The notes under the pieces were generated by a model. That model was not told the origin of the DNA. It made no database searches and saw nothing but the letters and a program-made list of their open reading frames with translations. A program made the translations under genes and the position numbers. From assembly GCA_947488485.1 (NCBI GenBank), contig CANKZO010000051.1, forward strand, positions 1 through 13,076: a DNA stretch of 13,076 nt. Direction: 5' to 3'. Shown here in pieces: positions 7,203 through 13,076 of this stretch (position 1 is its first letter; the number at the start of each line of letters is the position of its first letter). This DNA comes from Opitutia bacterium. GTDB taxonomy: Bacteria > Verrucomicrobiota > Verrucomicrobiae > Opitutales > UBA953.

Positions 7203-8147
7203 TTACTTCTTCTTGGCGTCCGCCTTCTTGGCCGGCGCCTTGGCCTTCGGGGCCGGCGTCGGGGTGTAAGGCTGGTTCGTCATGGCGCCCGGGGCGACCT
7301 GCAAGAGGTTCGCGGACATGTCCGCGGCCTTGGCGTCGCCGTTGGCCCACTTGAGGGCGCCGACCAGGATCTGCTGGAAGGTCGGGTTGGTCCAGACGTC
7401 TTCGCGGTGGCCCATGGCGGTGTAGAAGACGCGGCCCTTGCCTTCGTGCTTGGCCCAGCAGTTCGGGTAGGCGGGACGCTTGTAGTCGTCGCCTTCGAGG
7501 GCGGGGTCATTGAAGGTGGTCAAGACGTGGATCTCCGGACGGAAGTCCTTGAGCGTGTACCACTCTTCCATGAAGGAGAACGAGTCGCCGACCTTCTCAA
7601 AACCAGGAAAGGTCTTGTCGATGACCTTGTTCACGCCGGCCTGCTGCTTGCCGTGGCGGATGAACTCGGCGCCGAGGAAGCAGACGTAGGCGTCAGCCTT
7701 ATCGCCGTGGTTCTTGAAACGCTCAGGGCCCTTCACGGCCTCGTTGTCGGTATGGAAGGTGTCAGCGGCGGAGTGCGTGCCCACGAAGCCCTTGCCGGAC
7801 TTCACGAAGTCGAAGAGCGCCTGCTTACCGGCCATCGACATCGGCGGGTTCTTGTCCGTGCCTTCGGAGCAGAGGTCGCCGGTAGTGTAGAACATCACCG
7901 TGTCGAACTGGGCGAGATACTCGGGCGAGAACTTCGAGCCGTCCTTGGAGAAGACGAACTCGATGTTGTTCGCGGCGCCGAGCTCGAGGAGCTGCTTCTC
8001 GGCGAAGCTGGGCTGGCCCTTCTTATAGGAGATGACCTCGTGCTCGTAGCCCGAGGACTTGGTGAAGAAGAGCACCTTGCGCTTAGGGGCGTCGGCGGCG
8101 GACGCGGTGAGCGCGAGCAGGCAGAGGAGGAGCGAGCGGAGGATCAT
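7203..8147 (-). CDS. Secreted ThuA-domain protein (trehalose-utilisation-like, class I GATase-like fold)
   Basis: This 314-residue exported protein has one ThuA domain, a flavodoxin/glutamine-amidotransferase-like fold common in Planctomycetes and Verrucomicrobia. The biochemical role of such secreted forms is not established, but many sit in carbohydrate-use loci. A signal peptide covers 1-17 (MILR, Leu-rich core, TASA). Domain landmarks are KVLFFTKSSGYEHEVI (24-39), FDTVMFYTTGDL (81-92), FVGTHSAADTFH (121-132), KFPG-like TFPGFEKVGDSF and GRVFYTAMGHREDVW (238-252). The last 20 residues are a Thr/Pro/Ala/Lys tail rich in K, with no lipobox or membrane anchor. The ATG at 8147 gives the signal peptide exactly; the longer frame upstream runs into the preceding gene and is rejected. 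CCCCC precedes the ATG. It lies 52 bases after the enolase-superfamily gene, likely in the same operon. Confidence 0.92.
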   Translation of the reverse strand: MILRSLLLCLLALTASAADAPKRKVLFFTKSSGYEHEVISYKKGQPSFAEKQLLELGAANNIEFVFSKDGSKFSPEYLAQFDTVMFYTTGDLCSEGTDKNPPMSMAGKQALFDFVKSGKGFVGTHSAADTFHTDNEAVKGPERFKNHGDKADAYVCFLGAEFIRHGKQQAGVNKVIDKTFPGFEKVGDSFSFMEEWYTLKDFRPEIHVLTTFNDPALEGDDYKRPAYPNCWAKHEGKGRVFYTAMGHREDVWTNPTFQQILVGALKWANGDAKAADMSANLLQVAPGAMTNQPYTPTPAPKAKAPAKKADAKKK

Positions 8148-8199
8148 GGGGGTCCGTCGAACAAACCCGCCCCACCCCCCGCAGGCAAGCCGATTGGCT

Positions 8200-9606
8200 T
8201 CAGCGGCCAGCGGAGCAGCGCGCGGGCGGGAGCTCGCGGACGATCTCGGCCAGGCGATAACCGAAACCCGGCCCGCGGAGACTGGAGCCATCGACCTGGC
8301 CATCACGGCGGGCATAGAGGGCGGGATGGACCGCGGCTTCGGGCGCGGAGGCGGCCGGATAGAACTGCATCCCGTTCGTCTCCACCCCTGCGATGGTCGG
8401 AGCATGGGCGGCGAGCAAGACGTGCGTCATCTGGGCCATCATCGGGTTGGTCAGGTCCTGCACCATCAGCTGCATCCCATGGGCGCGCGCCCAGCAGAGG
8501 CTGAGGAGCGCGCCCGTCTGCGTCTTGCAGGTCTTGAGCGCCACGCCGGTCCAGCCGAGCTCGCGGCCGAGACGGACGATGCGCCAGTCATGCGCGCTCT
8601 CGTCGAGGAAGAGCGGCATGCGCTGGCTGACGGAGTGGACGTCGATGAGGTGCTCCTCCAGTTCATAAGGGAACGGCTGTTCGACGTAGCTGAGTCGCAT
8701 CCACAGTTCAGGCAGCTCGGCCTTCACGCGGTCCAGGACGCGATTCACGTAAGCTGGATCCATGACCGTGCAATTGAAGTCGGCGGTGAAGAGTTCGACG
8801 CCGAGCGGCAGACCGATCTCGGCGATGCGCTTGAGGCGTTCAAAGTCCCAGGCCGCATCGTTGCCGCGCAGCTTCACTTTCAACGCCTTGAGTCCGTCGG
8901 CCTTGATCCATTCGTCGAGCGAAGACGGGTAACCGTCGGCGACCTTGTTCGCGCCGGCTTCGGCGAGCGTGAGGAAGTCGAGACCGCCCACGAGATGCCA
9001 GGCGAGGAGCTTAGGCGTGACGGGCGCGCGGAAATAATCAGCGGGATAGCGGCCGGCGAAGGACACTTCCTTGGCATCGGCGGCTGGGGTGACGAACGCG
9101 GAGAGGTCGCGATTCATCCAGGGCGCCGTGTAGGTCGAATAGGTCGGTACGCCATGGGCCACGCCGTAGGCGTCGTGCAGGGCGAGGTCGAACGGCGAAC
9201 AGCAGACCAGCGCCGCGAGGGTCGGGATGGCCACGCCCTCCGGCAGGCCGGCGTTGAACTTCTCAAGGATGCCCGGGAGGGCTTCTTCCAGGAAGTCATG
9301 GCCGATTTCCAAAGGATGCCCGTGACTTTCGAACTTCGCATAGGCCTCGGTCAGCGTGTCGCAGAAATCCTGCAGCGCCTTCAGACGGACGTCATAAGCC
9401 ACCGGCGAGGGCCAGACCCACTGCACGCTGAGCGGGGTCTCGCCCCACCCTTCGGCCCGGGAGCCGTCGGCCTTCTCCACGGTCACGCACACCCGGGCGC
9501 AGACGACGCTCGTGACCGTCTCGTGACCGAATTTCAGAGGTAGGCGCAGGGTCACCGGCAAGGCATGCCAGCGCACCGCGCGGATCCGGACGTCGCGAGA
9601 ATTCAT
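8200..9606 (-). CDS. Enolase-superfamily protein, mandelate racemase/muconate lactonizing enzyme type
   Basis: Enolase-superfamily enzymes use a Mg-bound enolate to racemise, dehydrate or cycloisomerise carboxylates. The capping domain (about 1-155) ends in SPFDLALHDAYGVAHGVP (137-154). The barrel then gives ALKVKLRGND (Lys243/Lys245, the KxK of the MLE group), TADFN (Asp276), VEQPFP (Glu309), LDES (Asp335) as the three metal ligands, and ALKTCKTQTG (Lys358 or Lys361) as the opposite base. I see no His on the seventh strand as in true mandelate racemases. At 468 residues it exceeds the usual 370-400, with roughly 70-90 extra residues (about 155-240) between cap and barrel. The ATG at 9606 begins 6 bases after the stop codon of the upstream MFS gene, implying co-transcription. 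The reaction is unknown; the context suggests acid catabolism. Confidence 0.88.
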   Translation of the reverse strand: MNSRDVRIRAVRWHALPVTLRLPLKFGHETVTSVVCARVCVTVEKADGSRAEGWGETPLSVQWVWPSPVAYDVRLKALQDFCDTLTEAYAKFESHGHPLEIGHDFLEEALPGILEKFNAGLPEGVAIPTLAALVCCSPFDLALHDAYGVAHGVPTYSTYTAPWMNRDLSAFVTPAADAKEVSFAGRYPADYFRAPVTPKLLAWHLVGGLDFLTLAEAGANKVADGYPSSLDEWIKADGLKALKVKLRGNDAAWDFERLKRIAEIGLPLGVELFTADFNCTVMDPAYVNRVLDRVKAELPELWMRLSYVEQPFPYELEEHLIDVHSVSQRMPLFLDESAHDWRIVRLGRELGWTGVALKTCKTQTGALLSLCWARAHGMQLMVQDLTNPMMAQMTHVLLAAHAPTIAGVETNGMQFYPAASAPEAAVHPALYARRDGQVDGSSLRGPGFGYRLAEIVRELPPARCSAGR

Positions 9607-9612
9607 CGGCGA

Positions 9613-10929
9613 TCAGTCTTGGAGGGCCTGACCGGAGGTCTCTTTACCGAGGAAGGCGACGAGCAGGCCAACCCCGTAGACGAGGGTGATCGCGGCCGCG
9701 GCCTGCTGGTAACCGCCGAGGCTCTCGACCAACTTGCCGCTCAGCAGCACGAACGGCACGGCGACCAGACGACCGGTGTTATAGCAGATGCCCTGCCCCG
9801 TCGCGCGGACACGGGTCGGGAAGAGTTCCGGCAGGTAGAGCGGGAAGAAACCGAAGAAGGCTGTGGCGGCCATCCCGAGGGTGAAGACCTTAGCGGCCAT
9901 GACCCAAGGGAAGATCCCGAACAGCATCGCGCCGGACCAGTCGGCCGGAGTTCGGTAGATCCAGACCGTAGCGGCAAGGGCGAAGAGGCAGAGCAACTGG
10001 TAACCCAACCGACGACGCAGCCCGGCGAGGAGCAACGGTGCCACGAATGTGCTGCAACAAGCCCCGGTCGAGACGATGACCATCGCCATGGCCTTGGCGC
10101 GGGGATTATCCGGACCGGCGAGATCGCCGACCCAAAGCGGAATCCATTGCACCGCGCCCCAGGTGCCGACGAAGACGACCGAGACCATCAGGATGCCGGC
10201 GAGCGTCGCACCGCGGAGCTCTCCGCTGAACACCTCGCCGATCTTGGAGCGGGCGGGCGCGACCGAAGCGGCCTCCTTCGCGGCGGAGCGTTCCCACTTT
10301 TCGGACTCAGGTACGAACAGACGGATGAGCAAGGTCAGGATAGCCGGCGAAGCGCCGATCAGGAAGTGGATGCGCCAGGAAGAGCCGTCGGCGGGATACG
10401 CGAGCGCCATGCAGCCGACGAGCACCATGCCGAGATTGGCGGCCATGCCGATGGCGCCGGCCATCTTGGAGCGATGACGCTCCGGCCAGGCTTCCATCAC
10501 GAGCGCCACGCCGAGCGCCCACTCGCCGCCCATGCCGAGCGCCGCCATGAAGCGGGCGGCGGCGAGGTGCGTCGGATCCGTCGCGAAGTAGCAGACGCCG
10601 CTGAAGATCGAATAGAAGAGGATGCTGAAGGACATCGCCTTCACGCGGCCGATGCGGTCGCCGAGCCAGCCGAAGGCCGCGCCGCCGAGCGCCGCGCCGA
10701 CGAGGAACGCCGAGGTGATGATGCCCATCCAGCCGCCGACCCAGCCGTTGATCGACTTAGCGCCGAGCGTGGCGATGTCGGCCGGCACCATGCTCTTGAG
10801 CGCCGGACCGGCGAGCGTCGGAAAGAGCGCCTGCTCATAGCCGTCCATCATCCAGCCGAGGAAGCCGGCCAGCAGCGTCATCTGCATGCCCTTCGTGATC
10901 GCATCACGGGTGTCTTTGGCGTCGTGCAT
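9613..10929 (-). CDS. MFS transporter, organic/sugar-acid symporter-like
   Basis: This 12-helix inner-membrane major facilitator protein has 438 residues. Helix 1 holds GWMMDGYEQALF (Asp29, Glu32), the acidic pair of the AAHS/SHS-type symporters. Motif A is GWLGDRIGRVKA (87-98), and RFMAALGMGGEWALGVALVMEAWP follows in helix 4; PELFPTRVRATGQGICYNTGR lies in the second half. It is clearly related to the MFS gene at 5877-7136. The ATG at 10929 is chosen over the GTG at 10938 because it has a 7-base Shine-Dalgarno match (GAGGTGA) 5 bases upstream, which overlaps that GTG. It lies between lysR (54 bases upstream) and the enolase-superfamily gene (6 bases downstream), so it most likely imports the substrate of that enzyme. 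Substrate identity is not visible. Confidence 0.93.
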   Translation of the reverse strand: MHDAKDTRDAITKGMQMTLLAGFLGWMMDGYEQALFPTLAGPALKSMVPADIATLGAKSINGWVGGWMGIITSAFLVGAALGGAAFGWLGDRIGRVKAMSFSILFYSIFSGVCYFATDPTHLAAARFMAALGMGGEWALGVALVMEAWPERHRSKMAGAIGMAANLGMVLVGCMALAYPADGSSWRIHFLIGASPAILTLLIRLFVPESEKWERSAAKEAASVAPARSKIGEVFSGELRGATLAGILMVSVVFVGTWGAVQWIPLWVGDLAGPDNPRAKAMAMVIVSTGACCSTFVAPLLLAGLRRRLGYQLLCLFALAATVWIYRTPADWSGAMLFGIFPWVMAAKVFTLGMAATAFFGFFPLYLPELFPTRVRATGQGICYNTGRLVAVPFVLLSGKLVESLGGYQQAAAAITLVYGVGLLVAFLGKETSGQALQD

Positions 10930-10934
10930 GGGGT

Positions 10935-10941
10935 TCACCTC
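10935..10941 (-). promoter_or_regulatory. Ribosome binding site deciding the MFS start
   Basis: GAGGTGA on the minus strand is a 7-base match to the Shine-Dalgarno consensus, 5 bases before the ATG at 10929. It is the only strong one found in the window and it argues against the GTG at 10938, which it contains. Confidence 0.75.
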
Positions 10942-10983
10942 ATCAGAAGGAGATATGCCGGGGCTTCAAGGGGCGATTTGGGA

Positions 10984-11859
10984 CTAAGCGATGGCTTCCC
11001 CGATCAAGAGACGACGAAACGACTGCGCGGCGGGGGAAAGCTCCTGCCCCTTGCGCTGCAGCAAGGCCACCGAACGACGGATGGGGGCGCCGCCCAGCCG
11101 GACCACCGCGCAACCCGGGACGGCGCCACGCGCCGCGAGTTCCGGGAGCAGGGCGATGCCGAGGTCGGCCGCCACGAGCGAACGAATCGTCTCCAGTTCG
11201 CCGCTCTCACAGGCCGTCCGCGGTTCGAAGCCGACCGCGCGGCAGGCCGCCTGGGCGACGTCACGCGCCCTACCCTTGTAAAATACGAACGCTTCCTTCC
11301 CCAGCTCCGCCAGTTTGGGCAGACGGCGACGCGCTAAGGGATGCTTCTTCGGGACGAGCAGCACGAAGGACTCGTCCAGCAGAGGCGTGACCTGGAAGGC
11401 GTCGCCCGGTGCGGGCAGCTGGACCACGCCGAGCTCGATCCTCCCTGCTTCCACCCATTGCGCCACGGCCTCCGAAGTACCTTCAAGCAGGGCCAGTTCG
11501 ACCTGCGGATACTTGCGACGGAAGGCCGCGACGGCGGCGGGGAGCAGGCACGCGCTCACGGAAGGGATCGCCCCCACGGCCAACCGACCGCCCTTCAACG
11601 CGACCTGGTCGCCGATCGCCCGGCGCGTCGCCAGGGCCTGCGCCAAGAGGGCCTCGGCATGCACCCGCAGGGTCTCGCCCGCCGGCGTCAGGGTCGTCTC
11701 ACGTCGGCCTCGATTGAACAGACGGGCGCCCAGCTCGGCTTCAAGCTTGCGCATCTGCTCGCTCAAGGCGGCCTGCGCCAGATTCAGCTTGGCCGCGGCC
11801 CGGGTGAAGCTCCGCTGGCGGGCGGCTTCGAGGAAGTATTCCAGCTGGTAGAGGTCCAT
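10984..11859 (-). CDS. LysR family transcriptional regulator
   Basis: This is a 291-residue LysR-type regulator of normal length. The N-terminal winged helix-turn-helix is textbook: MDLYQLEYFLEAARQRSFTRAAAKLNLAQAALSEQMRKLE (1-40), then LGARLFNRGRRETTLTPAGE (43-62) and a linker helix. The effector-binding domain follows, with RLAVGAIPSVSACLLP at its first strand (about 91-106), ELGVVQLPAPG, SFVLLVPKKHPLA and SLVAADLGIALLPELAARG. The ATG at 11859 matches family N-termini; the frame continues upstream to 11934 but the added 25 residues do not resemble the family and would cover the operator region. It is divergent from the aldolase-fold gene and directly upstream of the MFS and enolase-superfamily genes, the usual layout for an activator of both arms. 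Its co-inducer is unknown, probably the substrate or an intermediate. Confidence 0.96.
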   Translation of the reverse strand: MDLYQLEYFLEAARQRSFTRAAAKLNLAQAALSEQMRKLEAELGARLFNRGRRETTLTPAGETLRVHAEALLAQALATRRAIGDQVALKGGRLAVGAIPSVSACLLPAAVAAFRRKYPQVELALLEGTSEAVAQWVEAGRIELGVVQLPAPGDAFQVTPLLDESFVLLVPKKHPLARRRLPKLAELGKEAFVFYKGRARDVAQAACRAVGFEPRTACESGELETIRSLVAADLGIALLPELAARGAVPGCAVVRLGGAPIRRSVALLQRKGQELSPAAQSFRRLLIGEAIA

Positions 11860-11864
11860 CGTTT

Positions 11865-11887
11865 TTTCCGACGATACTCGCTGGAAA
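11865..11887. promoter_or_regulatory. Possible second LysR site (TTTCC-N13-GGAAA)
   Basis: TTTCC (11865-11869) and GGAAA (11883-11887) form a 5-bp inverted repeat separated by 13 bases, next to the stronger palindrome at 11895-11913. LysR tetramers commonly touch a strong and a weaker site in tandem, so this could be the activation half. The arms are short and partly low-complexity. Confidence 0.3.
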
Positions 11888-11894
11888 CTAATGT

Positions 11895-11913
11895 TTTTCA
11901 AGCACCATGAAAA
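11895..11913. promoter_or_regulatory. LysR operator: palindrome TTTTCA-N7-TGAAAA
   Basis: A perfect 6-bp inverted repeat with a 7-base spacer lies between the divergent lysR and aldolase-fold genes. It contains the LysR consensus box T-N11-A (T11898 to A11910) at its centre. The minus-strand TTGAAA at 11897-11902, a possible lysR -35 element, falls inside it, which would fit autoregulation. Its centre is 29 bases from the aldolase-fold ATG and 45 from the lysR ATG. Confidence 0.65.
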
Positions 11914-11932
11914 CTGGTAAGGTATGCTCCCC

Positions 11933-13051
11933 ATGAAGCCGCTGATCGACCGCCCCGAGGACCTGTTGCCGACGACCCCTTGGTCGGCGACGAAATGGGC
12001 CTGGACGGCCGAGGAAGCCCTCGTGGATCACTCCACCAAGGCGCGACTCTGCTCCGCCGTGCTCCTGCCCTTTCGCGACGGCCAGCCTGACTGGGCGAGC
12101 TTCGTCTCCGAGATCCGCTGGCAGAAAGCCGCGGCCGACCACTACGGCGTCGAACTGGTGCCGGTGCTCAACGCGGACACCGGCTATATCTTCGACCTCG
12201 ACGACCTGATGTATGCCGAGGTGCTCCGCCAGTTCCGCCTGGCCTTCCCGGAAATGCGCTTCATCGCCGGCGTGACCGCCCGCGGCGCCCAGGACGATAC
12301 GTCCTTCATCGCCGAACGCTACCGTCCGCTCCTGGACATCGTCCAGGCGCACGACAACTGCGAGGTGATGATCATGACGTCGAAGTGGCTCAACTCGCCG
12401 GACCCGCAACATCGTCGCGACGGCTACTACCAGATCGCCGAGTGGCTCGTCCGCCCCGGTATCGTGCACGCGCTGGAGCCAGCGTTCGTCCCGTGGGCTA
12501 CGCCCTACGAACCTTGGCTGCTCCACCAGCTGGCCATTCACCCCAAGTTCGTGGGCGGCAAGGTCAGCACACTCGATGAACCGCACTTCCTCTACTGGGC
12601 GGCGATGTGCAAGGACCTGAAGCTGGATTTCGCCCCGCACAGCGGCGACGACTACGGCATCGCCACGGCGATCAAGACTGGCCTACCCCTGCTCATCGGC
12701 GCCGCCAGCAGCGCCGCCCCGCAGATCTGCGCCGCGAAGGACATGTGGCTCAATGACGGTGCGCCCGGGAAGAAGTTCCCGACGGGCACCGGCCGCTTCG
12801 ACACCCGCGTCTACAAGCTCTTCGAGGCCTTCCAGTCGCTCGAAGACCAGGTGTTCCGTCTCGACGCCAAGGGCAGCGCAGCCGCCTACAAGCATAGCAC
12901 CGCGCACCTGCTCCATCAGCTCGGCGTCATCGCCTCGCCCGAGCCTCACCCCGCCTGCAAGGACGTCCGCGGGCCGGACGAAGCCGCCCGCATGGCCGAA
13001 GCCATGGTGCGCACGCGTCGTATCTCGGAACGCCTCAACATCCCCCGCTGA
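11933..13051 (+). CDS. Dihydrodipicolinate synthase / N-acetylneuraminate lyase family protein, atypical active site
   Basis: This TIM-barrel class I aldolase-fold protein has 372 residues, longer than the usual 290-310 because of a C-terminal extension with an insert around 272-290. Family features are CSAVLLPFRDGQPDW (40-54), VLNADTGYI (78-86) where the TTGE loop normally sits, RFIAGVTA (109-116), and KFVGGKVSTLDEP (205-217) with the expected Schiff-base Lys210. HSGDDYGIATAIKTGLPLLIGAASSAAPQ (236-264) matches the late barrel strands. Aligned by eye, the catalytic Tyr of the PYYN motif falls in TSKWLN (149-154) and is absent. A pyruvate aldolase or dehydratase role is therefore uncertain. 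The ATG at 11933 is preferred over the one at 11924: AAGGT lies 9 bases upstream of it but only 0 to 2 from the other. It is divergent from lysR and probably under its control. A lysine-biosynthesis DapA is unlikely in this setting. Confidence 0.82.
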   Translation: MKPLIDRPEDLLPTTPWSATKWAWTAEEALVDHSTKARLCSAVLLPFRDGQPDWASFVSEIRWQKAAADHYGVELVPVLNADTGYIFDLDDLMYAEVLRQFRLAFPEMRFIAGVTARGAQDDTSFIAERYRPLLDIVQAHDNCEVMIMTSKWLNSPDPQHRRDGYYQIAEWLVRPGIVHALEPAFVPWATPYEPWLLHQLAIHPKFVGGKVSTLDEPHFLYWAAMCKDLKLDFAPHSGDDYGIATAIKTGLPLLIGAASSAAPQICAAKDMWLNDGAPGKKFPTGTGRFDTRVYKLFEAFQSLEDQVFRLDAKGSAAAYKHSTAHLLHQLGVIASPEPHPACKDVRGPDEAARMAEAMVRTRRISERLNIPR

Positions 13052-13059
13052 ACCTTACC

Positions 13060-13076
13060 ATGACCACTCCCTTCAA
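13060..13076 (+). CDS. Start of next gene, cut by window edge
   Basis: An ATG opens 8 bases after the stop codon of the aldolase-fold gene and reads MTTPF before the right edge. The spacing suggests it is the second gene of that operon. Nothing can be said about its product, and no Shine-Dalgarno sequence precedes it. Confidence 0.4.

Noticed and set aside
8148..8405. N-terminal extension of the ThuA protein upstream of 8147
   Set aside because: It overlaps the upstream enolase-superfamily gene in another frame and would bury a clear signal peptide in the interior.
8059..9543. Open frame of 494 codons on the plus strand antisense to the enolase-superfamily and ThuA genes
   Set aside because: Shadow of two minus-strand genes with intact motifs; low-complexity composition.
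9565..11337. Open frame of 590 codons on the plus strand across the second MFS gene and lysR
   Set aside because: It runs antisense through two well-supported genes, is rich in Arg/Glu/Ala/His without a domain, and is explained by GC bias.
11860..11934. N-terminal extension of the LysR protein to 11934
   Set aside because: The extra 25 residues do not resemble LysR N-termini and would place the palindromic operator and the divergent gene's start inside the coding sequence.

Overview
The window looks like ordinary chromosome from a GC-rich (by eye above 60%), free-living heterotrophic bacterium. I favour the Verrucomicrobiota, Opitutae-like, because of the mix of a secreted GH16 glucanase, a secreted ThuA-domain protein, an OlsF-type aminolipid synthase and a large enolase-superfamily protein, together with very few Shine-Dalgarno sites. 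Planctomycetes or another member of the PVC group is possible. The taxon is an inference: there is no rRNA or marker tree here. No tRNA, rRNA, CRISPR array, insertion sequence or phage gene is visible, and genes are packed so tightly that no gap reaches 300 bases (the largest are 1238-1340, 5343-5425 and 11860-11932).

Left part (1-5887), housekeeping and cell envelope: the N-terminal part of cysteinyl-tRNA synthetase (minus, runs off the left edge); a secreted GH16 endo-beta-glucanase (minus); a divergent O-acetylhomoserine sulfhydrylase metY (plus) ended by a strong hairpin terminator that abuts the convergent next gene; a probable two-gene minus-strand operon of a TatD-type metal-dependent hydrolase followed by a two-domain PlsC-GNAT acyltransferase of the OlsF type (ornithine/aminolipid synthesis); and a plus-strand EVE-domain protein whose end overlaps the convergent MFS gene by 11 bases.

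Right part (5877-13076), an apparent catabolic locus: on the minus strand, in transcription order, a LysR-type regulator, an MFS symporter, an MLE-type enolase-superfamily enzyme, a secreted ThuA-domain protein, a hairpin, and a second related MFS symporter. Divergent from lysR is a dihydrodipicolinate-synthase/N-acetylneuraminate-lyase-fold protein, followed 8 bases later by the start of another gene cut by the right edge. A 19-bp palindrome containing a LysR T-N11-A box sits in the divergent promoter region. Transporter, enolase-type enzyme and Schiff-base aldolase-fold enzyme under one LysR regulator suggest uptake and breakdown of an organic or sugar acid. The substrate cannot be read from the sequence, and the aldolase-fold protein seems to lack the usual catalytic Tyr, so this is the best candidate here for undescribed biochemistry.

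A second pattern cuts across the window: six of about twelve start codons follow a run of four or five C directly, while only one has a good Shine-Dalgarno sequence.
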